Below are positions 11,321-24,700 of a DNA stretch of 64,000 bases, piece after piece. The translations under genes were made by a program, and so were the position numbers. Source of the DNA: Owenia fusiformis (Eukaryota > Annelida > Polychaeta > Sabellida > Oweniidae); contig CAIIXF020000001.1 in assembly GCA_903813345.2 (NCBI GenBank), forward strand, positions 50,983,885 to 51,047,884, given 5' to 3'. The notes under the pieces are model-generated. The model was not told the DNA's origin. It did not search any database and worked only from the letters and a program-made list of their open reading frames with translations. Numbering within the stretch: position 1 is the stretch's first letter; each line of letters starts with the position of its first letter.

Positions 11321-12721
11321 TTCTTTTACGAAGCCAGTCTTATAGCCAGTATATACAATTGTTGTTGAATACATTCAAACATTTGATTAGCTGTGTTTTA
11401 TGAAAATATGTACAAATACAACTAATGGATGGATTGAAGAAATCTGGATTGCACCCATTTAACAACAATTTGCTTGATTCATTTCTATAGTTCAGTGTTT
11501 CTGATTGCAGCACATTATTTCAGAGTCTGGTCAATATCTCCCCAGAACATGATCTTAACAGTCATATCCAGTTGAGCCATCAACCTTACCCTAGTATTTT
11601 ATAATATTTTCTTTTATACATACAACATTTCATTTTAGAACACTTGAGGTGTAATGTACAAGTTCATACAAAACATTTACAACTTCATTTTTTGGATACA
11701 TCCAGATGAAACCAGGGCTGATATGAATGGATGAAATGATGGCGACAATGAGTTTAATGATTATATACAAGAGATGATGGGAGCAGATGATATAAATGAA
11801 CCTGGTTTGATCTGTATGTTACTGTACAGGGATACCTTGGTAGTTATGGTTCTACCACACAGTCACTACCTACTACAGCTAGAACTAGGGGACACTGGAG
11901 TTTGTGTCAAATCTCCAGGCACTAGCACAAACTATTTCCACCATTCCCATCTAATATTGCAACATATGGTTATGCTCAAACATAAATTAACAAGCTATAA
12001 CAAATATAGAAAACAGATGAAGTAAAAGAACACAAAATAATAATATCAGTTGTTTACAGCGTGAACTATAGACTACTGTGAGAACATAAGTATATACAAA
12101 CAAAATGACTTAAAGTCGTCCGAACAAGGACAGTCAAACTGTGCTACAGAGTCATTTAAGCAATAAATAACATTCCTCCTCAAACTTTGATATCTCAATG
12201 CACAGTTCTAAGGCCCATGATCATTGCTCCTCAGAATAGTTCTAAAATCAGAGGGTTCATCCGACCGTAAAACTGTATCTGACAGCAATGACATCAATAA
12301 CAAATAAAACATACAAAACAAAAATGGAAACCTTAACTTTAGGCTGCCTGATGAATGGTTTGCTCTTGGCGAGTCCAGTTTTGAGCAATAGAGGGGTGGC
12401 AGCAGCAGCAGTAGAGTATCCATTATCCAAGTCTGGCCGCATAGACTGCATGCATTTGAACACTTCCAGTTGCATATGCCAATGATTGTTATTTGGTTGT
12501 TCAATTGAGCATTTGAATGTATTTGGTTGTGTGTCTAGGCACTGCTAGCCCTTGCTGTAATACTGGCTTTGGAATACTTGATGCCCGACTTCACTCACAT
12601 TTACAGTCCATGTGCCCTGTTGACCGTGTTCAGGTTGGACTTGGACACCATACAAACATTCTCATACTTTCTCTCATAGCTGCTCTCTGGGATTTTATAT
12701 TGCAACACTGCCCACTCTCTC

Positions 12722-15700
12722 TCACACTAACTCTGTGCCTGGTGCTGTCAATGGTTCTAAAGTCTGCAAAACAAGACACATATACATGAATAGAGAGCCT
12801 CTCAGTTAGCTTTTGAGTCAATTATTGCAAAGAACTTCTTTGAAAGTTTACCGAGTCCATTCGACTTCGATAATTATTTTATATTTTAAGATTAAATATA
12901 CAAGAGTTTTTTTTAAGTTGACAACATTCACATTAACACAATACGATACAACAAGCGACAACTGAGGTCTATGATGACCATGCAGGACCCAATAGGAGGT
13001 TGACTACATGCTTTCATGAATGAATACATTCACAGAAAATCATACAAAATTAACTACATAAAAATTAAACAAGGATGACTATAGACATAAATAGTAATAA
13101 CAAAGCTAGGTTTACAAAATAGACAAAAATAAAAATAAATAAAACTAAAATAATAGATGCTCATGCTGCACCACACACTTACAGAATCACGACTTACAGC
13201 ACTATGATGGTGTGTTGACTGTCTAGCTGGCTGGTATTGATTTTTCTCTAAACTAAATTGATCTTCTGTAGTTTTCCTATACACTGGATTGTCAAAGTTC
13301 ATGCTCTTTGTTGCTTTCCTCCTGTAGTTACGCCATACAAGAACGCCAATCTGGAATTCAGATTAACATAAGTAAAATAATGGCTAATGATTAAATCACA
13401 TAAGTGTATTTTACAAATAAATTGTTTTTAAAAGAAATATAACAATGACTATCATTTGCGCTTTTCATAATCAACGTAAATACACGTGTTGCTTCACTTC
13501 TGATTTTTATTTTTGATGGATGCAAGATATTTGAATAGTTCTATTTTATAACACCATGCAATACTTACAATTACAACTATGATGAGCACTCCAACAACGA
13601 CTCCAACAATGATGCCAATGAGTTGTCCACTGTTTGAATCTTCGGCTTCTGGAGTTTTGATATGTGTCTTAGGGGTAGTAGTACCATTCATCACAACAAC
13701 TGGTGGGTGGTGTGGGTCTGGTTTGTAGGTAACGGTGTGTTCTGAAGATATAGAAAGTAACAATTGAGCATGGTGTGTTAACCAATTAAAATAAAAATGA
13801 CAAGAGGCTGAGTTCAAATCACACCCTGCATTGATGATGGATGAAAAGACCTTATTCAAAAACAGAAATTGAAAGGACTTCAATTTCTGTAAACATGCTT
13901 TCAAATATGCAAATCAACTTAAAGTTGGTTGTAAAAACCAAATAACACATTCAGATTTATATTATAAAACTCTAATGGTCTCCGTGGGTCCTTCATCTGA
14001 TCTGTGTCACAGCATGAGGCCTTTGGTGCTCCAACTAATAACAGTGCAATTCTAATAGAATAAAACTACCATACATAGTGCAATACACGATTTGCTTAGG
14101 AAAGTCATGTTCACAAAAAGTGTAGAACAAATGCTTTATTTTTAGCCAAATATTTGATTGTACAACAAATATGTGTATTTTGCAAGATGTGTTGGTATAA
14201 AAACTAAACATTATCAATTGGTTGTATCTAAGCATGCAACTTAAATAGTGAAGCCACCACACAGACAAGCACATGATGATGATCAAAGTGATGAAAATGA
14301 ACCTTTTATAATCATTACTTTCACAAAGAAGAAATTATAACTTCAGGACTACTATTAGGGGTTACCATTTTAGGTACATCACTCAAATGGCTAAAATTAC
14401 AATATTAACTTATGATTAAGACGAGTTTGCACATGTGAGACTAACACTAAGTGACCATCACTAAAATATAAGCCAAACAAAGAAGGTTCAAAATGTTTGA
14501 GAACAGAACTTCTTCTCACCACTGGGAATTTGGGCAGTAATAGCTGATACTGTATTTGGCTGTGTGATGGCAGGGGACTGACTAGGATTAGCACTACTCG
14601 ACTCAACCGACTCAGTGGTCACTGCTGCAGCAACTGTTGTTGGCCCTAAATCGCAAAACGATCCAAAAAATGAAGCATATTAGTGATGTGTTAATCTTAA
14701 AACTAAGGAACATCCCATCAGAAGTCTCCTTTTTAGTAACGACGTTATCATAACAACTCGGCAAACACAAAACAAACATAAATTTCTGGGCACACAACTC
14801 CAGATCAGAGTTAAGAAGATTGACAGACTTATCTAGTAAAACGTATCTGTAAGACTGAAACTCACTTGTATCTCTGCATGTCTGTTGGTCTTCTGCAAGC
14901 TCCCAGCCAGATGGGCAGGCACAGGCCACCTTGGCTGATCTTGCATTCAAACGCGCTTTGGGCAGGCACAAATGAGAACATTTCATGGATTGTGCTTCAC
15001 AATAATTGGTTCCAGCAACCTGTTTGAGAGGATGGTACACATGGATATCCATGGGGGAGAACAGATTCTTGGCCACCTGGGTGTAGTTCTTGCCAGTGAA
15101 TTTGTTCATTTTGCTAATGGATTCCAGTTTCCAATCTGTCCAGTAGACATAGTCCTCGAAAACTGTGATGGAGAATGGATGTTTGAGTGTATTCTCATCA
15201 GTTAGTAAAAGTTGTCTATGGAGTCCATCAAGGTCAGACGAGTCAATACTGTGTCTCTTGGCATCCACCCAGAAGAGTCTGCGGCTCACATAATCTACAA
15301 CACATTACAAATACAGTTAAATATGAGAGCCAATATGTATTTTGGTAAACAAGATTTAAAGTCTGTAATTTGAGACTTACAAAATAGAACTAAACATACA
15401 ACTAGTGCTAAGATGGGATTTGGTGCTTAGTACTGCTTACCTATAGTGAGACCATTGGGCCACTGGATGTTATGTGTGACGATTTGTTCACGGGTAGTAC
15501 TGAGGCCATCCATAGAGATCTTCTCAATTCTTGGTTTGCTTCCCCAGTCACTCCAGTACATCCATCCCTCATGTGGGTCGACCACAATAGCTCTTGGTTC
15601 ATCCAGGTCAGTGCTCACAAGAACAGAACGCTTGGTGTTGTCATCTATATGTACCACCTCAATAGTGTCCTTGCCAGTGTCTGTCCAGTAGAGGAGATGA

Positions 15701-18700
15701 TGAATCCAGTCATAAGCCATGCCATCGGGGGTTGCAATATCACTATTGATCAGCTCCATACGATTTTCATTTCCGATATCTTTGCGGTAAATTCTCTCTT
15801 CTGCAACATCGGACCAGAATACTAATTGGCGAGCATGATCGTAATCTGTAGCAACAGCACTTCTGGTTCCATCCACAAATGACTTGTAATCTTTAGTAGA
15901 GTCTAATTTGAGAACTCTGACATCACGTCGATTACTAAACAATAAGGATGGCACGTCTCCATTAGCTTTACAGAAGTGTGGTCTGTTGTTAGTATTACGC
16001 TCCAGTGTATATCCATCATAGCAGTCACACTTGAATGAACCAATTAAGTTCTTGCATAGTTGAGAGCAAGTACCCGGAATAAGGCACTCGTCAATGTCTT
16101 CACAGCTCTTACCATCAGCTCCTAATTTGTAGCCCTTATTACAAGAACAGAAGACGTGGGTGAAGGCATTGGTACATGTGTGGGCACAACCTCCATTATT
16201 GGTTTTACACTCATTATGTTCAGCTGAAAGTAGAATACATTTACATTACAATCAATGATAACATAGTTAATGGTTCGGCTTATGTCATACATTTATACAC
16301 TATTTTGGGGTTTCAACATTGGATTGTATGACAAACTAGTGATGATAAAACTTTGAACCTTACCAGTCTGACAGAAGGAGTCGGTTCCTCGAGGTTCATC
16401 TTCACCACTTCCACAGTTAGCTGTTCCATCACAGACCTGACTGAGTTGAATACATTCACTGCCATCTCCCAGACAATCAAACTCGGTTTGTTCATCACAG
16501 TGAGTGGTTGGGGTTGGACAATCATCCTCATCTGACCCATCCTCACAATCAACAGAGCCGTCACACTGAAGCTGACCAGAGATGCAATCATTGGGACCAC
16601 ATTGGAACTGATCAGGTTTACAAGTGATCTCCCCGCAATCACGCTCATCACTTCCATCATCACAATCCTCATCACCGTCACATTTCCAGGCGATGTGGAT
16701 ACAAGAGCCAACAGCACATTGGAACTCCTGTTCCATGCATTGGGCGCCAGGGGGTGTAGAGGGACAGTTTTCTTCATCGCTGTTATCTGTACAGTCTTGG
16801 TCCACGTCACAGCGCCATTTCAGGGGGATGCAACGACGGGTCTTGTTGCACATGAACTCTTCGGGAGAGCAAGTTGGAGGAGCTGTAACCACATAGAGAA
16901 TACAATCAATTTATCATTTAATGTAAAATGTATACAAGATTCATTATAAACATTCATTTAAAACTACAACATCATTAACGTCATTAAAAAATATCTTTTT
17001 GGGACTTGTCTTAAAATATCACAGGATTTAAGGTTAAGCAGTGAACAACTTCAAAAATGAACTTACCACAGTTATGCTCATCTGAATTGTCTTCACAGTC
17101 ATCATCACGATCGCAGACCCACCTCATGGTGATACAATTGCCATTGGCACAAGTGAACTCATCATCTTTGCATGTAAAGTTTTCTGCAATATAAGAATGG
17201 AAATAATAAGGCAAGTGAACAGTACAATTTCAAGAATACAGAATATATTATACAGGGTGGTGGAACATGGTCCATTTGGAATAGTAAATTTCACATCGGG
17301 CAAAGTGAAAGAATTGATTCATTCTGCATATTATTAGGTTCTCCACTATGAGGCTCACATTCAGCCATGTATAATCTTTTAATAATGTTAAAAATTTCAA
17401 CTTACGGCATCCTTGTTCATCCTCCCCATTTGGGCAGTCTGCTTGTTCGTCACATCTCCAGGCCTTTGGAATACACTGTCCATTGTCCCCACATGCAAAT
17501 TGTTCCTCATCACATGAGCGGCTTTCTGCAAACAGAATGCATTGATATTTTGAAGGAGTGTATGGCACTCAACACATTTATAGAACAACAGTAAAAGTTA
17601 ACTGATAGTTTGTCATGACCTTCTACTCAAATCATGCTTTTAAGGGATGGCACTTTTCTATTCAATGAACTTTTAAACAAATATACTAATATTTCATCAT
17701 CTTTTAGAGGCTTCATAAATTCTGCGGTTTTAAAAATTCCATTTAAACAAATGACTGGCTGGTTTACCAGTCAGGAAGTTTAAAAAAATCCTCTTTTATT
17801 AGAAAGAAGGTAATTAAGTATGCTGGTAACCACACATTTATAATCTAGTCCAGGATATAGTTCATGTTAATTTCCTCAATTCCAACATTTCAAACATCAG
17901 GCCATATCCAGGAAACCAAATAGAACATTTTCTCTTTACGTAGATCATACTGTCACCTATACACAGTTTCTAGAACCCAAAATTTGATTCATTATTCAGT
18001 GCATAAAGAGTATATAAAATATTGACTTAAAGGCTCGACAGTTTGGTATTTTTCAAAGATTTGACAAGGCACTGTTTACATTTGTTTATTCTCAATGTTT
18101 ATATAGTTTTAGCGACCACCCTAACTAACACAGGTAAATCATTTATCATTTATTGATTATCTATTGTCCCAGATCAGGCCATATTAACTTCCAAAAATGG
18201 ATGAAAATAGAAGGAAAGTGGACATAAGTTAATGATTATTAATTTTTATCTTAAGTACTATAGTAAGTTCAGTATTAAGTTTTGATTGACTGTTAACATA
18301 AACCTTTAGCTTTAGTTTCTAGATACCCATATTGAGCTGCATAGTTGTAGTATGAATGGATTTTATGTGTTTGAGTGTGTATGTAAACAGGCAGGCACTC
18401 CCGAGTATCACACCATATTACTGCATGAATAGCTGCCTGCTATGTTAACTGAGCTTCCCAGGTCAAAAATAAGCTCACAATTTAAATGTTGAAAAGTGAA
18501 CATTTGAGATAATGAAATGAACTTGTATTGTGAGGAAAAGAACAGACATCAACAATAAAAACTTTAGAATTACTTCAGGTACTCCTAAATGTCAACTGAA
18601 TTATTTTGCTCTTTTCAAATCAACACTATCGCTGAAAGTTAACAATTTCGACAAGGCATTAACATGCAAAATGTCACTATCTGCCATTTCTTACAGGAGC

Positions 18701-21700
18701 CAAACACTGTCAACAAAAAAGTTGGAGACAATAACTATATGTCACCATTTGTGTAGGTGACATAAAATGAAAAAAATGATATTGAATTGTGAGAAAACAA
18801 CAAACAAAGCAATAGTTGCTCTTTTCAAGGTTTGGGCAAATGTACACTTCCTGCCAGACACGATTATGATAAACATCACGCATATCTTACGAAATATGTT
18901 TTATAATAAATGATGTGTTTACCAACAAAAACTTTAGAATTACTAAGGGTACTTCTAAACATCAAGTGCATATCAATAGAATTTATTTTCTGAAGCGGCT
19001 CGTCTTTTCAAATCATAACAATCAGTATTATGTCTGAAAGCGACTGTTCATTTCAAAACAACTACCCTCCTCTCACATTGCATAAAATGACATTACAAAA
19101 ACTTATGTTAGCAAAGAATCCTTTGAAGTAATTGTTTTTATGTTTAAAAAAGAAAATAATTTAGATAATTTATAAATTAAATAAATCTTTTTCAAGCAAA
19201 AGACAAAAGTTCTTCAATCATGACATAAGATGAGTATTATTGAATTACAAGAATGACTCAATTTCCATGTCATGCTAAAAAGAAGTTTCAGAAGTTCAGG
19301 ATAATACCACAAACACAATGCCTGCTCAATCTTGTCACAAACAGGTTCTAAGAAAAACAACTCTGATGATATTACACTACATCATTTTCCTATAATCCAT
19401 TAACACAAATAAGTGTGAGAATGACGTATCAGTAAGCTCAAGCAGCAAAATAAGCCAATGAGGTTAACTACAATGACATGACATCACTGAGCTTATAGAG
19501 ACTTGAGCTAAACTCGCAAAGGAGAAAACTGCAGTTGTAATATACAATAAGACGGTTGATCCTGATTCCAATAGAGAAACCACGTACGACACAACATGTT
19601 ATGGAAATAGGAGTGACTTGTTAACACCATGAATGAAATCTAGTTAAATACATGTACTATTGAATAATTTCAAATGATGAATTGTAAAAACTTCCAAAAC
19701 AAGATTGAAATGCTTAACTGCAAATTAAAGTGTGTATACATGAATAAAATTCTATGGTTTCCTATGAAGTGTAGAAAAGAGTTACAAGAATCAAAAACCT
19801 CCCCCTAAACATACCATCATCAGGTGATGTTTAACCGCTCTTTTTGACATTGTTAACATTTAGTTCTCATGACAGTGACAGAATACCAGCGTATAAGCGA
19901 CTTCATTATCAGGAACCAGTACAAGACTATTTGTGTTAACTTGATCAAATGCTCTAACTGTTAAGATAAGTAAAGTTATATTGGGTACTTAGACAATGAT
20001 AGTAAAATCTTTGTGAATAGTAGCAATGCCATCATCAACCTTATCATATCTAAGAACAACAATAGATATCACATTGAAGAGCAAGAGCATGTCTTTACCA
20101 CTTATCTTGTCATTGAAATAGATATAGTCCAACATTATAGATATTAATGTCATTACTGTCATTTCATGTTATAACGCTCTAACTTTTAAGATAAAAGTCA
20201 AGTGTCAGGAGGTTTTGATTGCCTGCTCAATGAAAACAAAAAATTGATAAGCTCACACTTAGTTAAGACTTGAAGACTTTTATGAGAAAGCAAACACTTC
20301 AAACAAAAAACATGCTCTTGATATTGCCATATATAGTGCTGAACAGTATATGGGGTGATTAATTGGAGAACTGGGAGTGTCAATATTTAGTGCAAAAGTT
20401 ACCTCCTCGGAGTCCTTCCACTGACAATTATTCTCTAACATGATCTTCACATTCATAGTTATTTTAAGGTTTCTTACCACAGAGTTCTGGAGCTTCATCA
20501 GTTCCATTCTGACAGTCAGAATCATTGTCACACATCCATCTAGTTGGGATACATTTGGTTTCACCTGGGCAGGAAAATTCATTCTCACTACATGTCCTGG
20601 GTGCTGCAATCACAAAGCAACAATATTATTATATTATTAATCACCAGTCTATCACAATATCGCACTGAGATTATGGGACATGCATCAAAACTGTTGATGC
20701 TTAAAAAGTATGTACAAATTCAAAAATAACCTGGCCAGAAATCAGTAGCATGTGGTTTAATTACATATATTGCTTAAATATGGTCATGAGTATACAGCAT
20801 TTCTACATTTTTACAGCATAATATATAGCCCAAATATCCCCCAATTCAATCACATGTACCAATTTCATAACAGGCTAGGTTTTCAAACCGTGATATAATT
20901 TAGTAAGACGTCATGCAAAGTCACCAAAGTAAACAACATTAAAAAATGAGTCAATTGATCCTAGTTTAACTTGAAGTGGAAAACACAGCCTGACCCTCTG
21001 TGCCAATATAGAGACAGTGTGGGACATGTGATATGAAGTATGAATGACATTGAGGTGCAGTGAGGGCGATGCATTATAAAAAGCCATTCATAGATAAACA
21101 ATTTTAAAACAACCAGATTGTAAGAAAATGACTGACAGGAATGCGTAAGGTGGCCTGATCCAAAACTCAAGTAGAGTTATTTTTACCATTATAAAATTAA
21201 CCCAAAACTATCAACTTGTCAGACAAGAAATGATCTTTTTTACACTATCTTAAACCTTGGAATAAATCACGGCTATGTAGTATGCCCTGAAATAACCATA
21301 AACCATCACACCACCATACCGAATGTGCAGATTGGGTTGAAGCTCATACCTAAATACATTTCCATAACATTGACTAACCATCAATCTTGTTCAAGCTTCA
21401 AAGGAAGTAGTGCTGTCCCTAGGTCTGATTTCGTTACTCGGCTCGGAAAAAAGGTTTGTGGGTATCATTTTGTTCCAGACACTCTCTAGAATAAATTCAT
21501 CTTGGGTGGAGTAAAAATGTGTGGTAAACGAATTTGCTATGGGCAATTAAAGTGGCGCCATCTATTCATTTTCAAACATGGGGGTAGGGGTATAAAATGA
21601 TTTTTTAACAACGTTTAGAAGTAAAATGTAACTGAAATACTAAAATTATCTTATGGCAAACATAAAGTTCAATTAACATGAATTATTTCATGTGGATTGG

Positions 21701-24700
21701 GCTGACAATAAGATCACAATTTGAAATTCACTACAGTGGCGCCACCTATTTTCGTACTTCTACCACAAATAATAACTTATTTTAGCTTCATTAAGGGTCA
21801 GATATTTTTTAGTTATTATGAATAAAATAGGGGGAGGTAGGGGACATATGATGCAGGGGTAGTTATCCTCCTGAGATATTATAACAAGGTAATATAAATT
21901 AATTAGATAAACATGGTGTTTTCCCCATATTTTTTATTTTCAAAAATTACTTTACATTTTTAGTGTGTTTATATTGTTCATATTATGGTAATGAAAAATG
22001 CTACTATATTATGTGATCATGTTTCAATCAAGAGTTAGGATAAGATCTTGTATAGTTTTAGAAAAATTGTCATTTAATATTGAAAAATGCTCACTTCCAT
22101 TGGTTCTCATCTCTATTAGTTCATTCGAACCCTTGGGTTTAAATATATAGCACATGTGTTCTTACATCATACATCTCTTTACATCATAAATATTTTTACA
22201 TTATCTACATAATCTGTATCCCATTATAATAAGCTTATAATTATTGGAAGAAAGTATTTGCTTATTTATAAACAACTTTTTTATGCCCTACCCAAGAAAA
22301 CTTTTCAAAAGTAGGTATGGTCAAAACATGTACTTGCTCAAGGCAATCTATAGTTTTATATAATAACAATCAAATAATATACTGGTTATGTATAGTATGA
22401 ACTGGGTGATGGAACACAAGAGTAGTTTCATATTTGTTCATTAAGTTCACATTTAGTTAGTATATATACTCAAGTAAAACCAGAAATAACATACCATACT
22501 ATCTTACAATTTAACTTCTACTTTATACACTTTATACTGTGCATGATATTATGTCACTTTCTTTATTCTTGTGCATCTGTCAGAATTGCATTCAACAGAT
22601 CACTGTCTTTTACAAAAGGATTTCTGCATTTGTTTGGTTCAATGCTGGAACATTTGCAAAATGAAATGCAAAATTCCCCACTTGCTCTACAAGTACACGA
22701 CGCCTGGCTACATGAAGTACAGTTGCATTCTGGTACCAAATCACTTGGCATAATCCTGGTATTTTGAATTGGCAAGAGTGTATCACCTGAATGGGATTTT
22801 TCAAACCCAAAGCTCAAGGGGTCTAGTTTGATGGCTTCCTTGTTTAATACTGTCAACATCTGTTGAGTGGCAAGAAAAGCTCTTTTCAGGTGATCTGCTA
22901 TCAAATGAGATGTAGGTGGTAAACTACTAATGGTTGCAGATTTGGTGTGATGATATATCCATACCCTAAGATCATTCATATTTGTGGCTCTACTTTTTGG
23001 TTTAATTACTTTCACCAAGTAAGCTTCTGCATGAGCATAAGTAGCCTCAGATGGATCTCTTCCAAATTCACTGAGATTCAACATGAACTCTTGTTTGACT
23101 TTGAGTGCTGCCGGTTTTGTCCCAACTTTACTAGTTACGTCTGACCCTGTTAGGAAATGAATGGCAGGGAGAATTCCACACATTTCCTTTCCTACTCTCC
23201 CTGCTAAAGTATGAATGGGTATAAGTCTTGTGGTGTTGCCAACCCCTGCTCTTACCCATACTTCAGAAGCACCATTGTTAACAAGTGCATCTGCATAGTT
23301 CAGGAGCATCACTATGACATCAGTGTCGTTTGATAACACTATTATCCTTGTATATCCCACCAATGCAGCATTGTTACAGTGTGGTAAGATTCTAAGGTCA
23401 GCCTCTTCAACAGGGCTTTCAATATTGGGGATATTTTGTGTTGGATTTTCATTGAAGCTTTGACTTTTGAGGGGGTTTTCGCCAATCGTACCACTCAAAA
23501 CAAATGTAATATACTTGTTGAGCTCAGCTTGTTCCTCAATGGTGTCTCTGAGAAGGCATTGTAGTTTTTCCTTGTTTATGTTTGATGTCCAAAAGTTTTC
23601 CATGTTATTTGGCATAGGGGTAGAGTTGGTCATGGTTCTTAGCTCCATTGGTTGTTTCATGCCTCTGCGTTCTCTCTCTGAATCCTTTATAGATCCTTTG
23701 ACATATGAGTCAAATATATAATCAATTCGGTTTGCCTTCATCGCCTTGCAGCAGTTGATGGTATGCCTGACAATGGTCTGACAGAAATCTCCAAATGTTT
23801 TGGACATTTTGCCTGCTGGGGTAGAGGATATCCTTCTAATCTGGCCCATGACATCAATTATGCATGCTGTTTGTGCTGATCTCCATTTGTTTGGTTCAGT
23901 CATGTCCTCTTCAATCAAGAATTTGGTTTCTAATTCTCTGATAAGTTGGGATTTTGTTGCTTGCTTCATTTGATTGTTCTCATCAAATAAAGCATTCTGA
24001 TGCATGAGGTCATATTGGAGCAATTTTCTTGTATCGTAGTTCCTTTCCTTAGCAACAGCAATAGTTCTTTGGGATTTATCTTTCTTCTTTGGGTCTATTT
24101 TTCTTCCTTTCTTGGCTTCTCTTTCCTCGATGCTTTCAAATGTTTTCACATTTAACCTGTGAATTGGAGCTGTGATGTCAGTCTTTTTCTCAATGAACCT
24201 CTCTTGCCTTATGGTTTGATATGCATCACCTCCAGTTTGTTGAATATTCAGGAGACTCTTTCTTACATCATCAGGCATTATCTCCTGTGTCAGGATGTTA
24301 TGAAGACGCGGTTCAGATTTCATGGATTTAATCAGAAAAGGATTGTTTTGCTCTTCAATATATGCAACTATTTTGTTGACATGTGAGTTCATTGTTGATG
24401 TTTGAGCAGATGTAAACTCATGGTGCAGGTAAAGGTCATTGCCATCTGTTTTGGTTAACCCTAAGAGATCTTTAAAGACTGAAGAAACCAGTAACATCTC
24501 ATGATGGATAAGCTGCCACTCCGTAACATAGTCTTTTTGCCTTGTGCTGCCTATTATGCCTGATGCACTCTTACCAGAACGATTGATTGTTTGTTCTAAG
24601 GCCATGTCAGCTGCAACAGCATTGAACCCACCTTCAGTGCGTTTAACAACAAAGCCTCCATTCATGAAATAATCATGAACTTCAGGTGCCACATCTGGAA

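Larger units (their letters stand above)
9761..12721. other. 3' flank or long 3' UTR of the VLDLR-like gene
   Basis: No exon with splice support is seen here. The VLDLR-like gene ends at 12722 on the - strand, and LDLR-family mRNAs often have long 3' UTRs, so part of this interval is probably transcribed. At 10982-11005 the unit CATGTATAAGGC is tandemly repeated. ORFs of 72-98 codons at 12.2-12.8 kb overlap on both strands and show no motif. Confidence 0.4.

Noticed and set aside
12208-12821. Overlapping ORFs on both strands as small genes
   Set aside because: They lie in the receptor 3' UTR or flank, overlap each other in several frames and show no motif or splice logic.
13494-13904. 136-codon ORF ending after the TM segment as a separate protein
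   Set aside because: It is exon 10 of the receptor read through the acceptor and donor into intron; a clean GTAAGT donor joins it to exon 11 with FDNPVY.
14612-15289. 225-codon ORF as a stand-alone gene
   Set aside because: It is receptor exon 8 plus intron read-through; the GTGAGT donor at 14865 ends the coding part.
16602-16949. Plus-strand ORFs opposite LDL-A exons
   Set aside because: They are antisense shadows of the cysteine-rich receptor exons.
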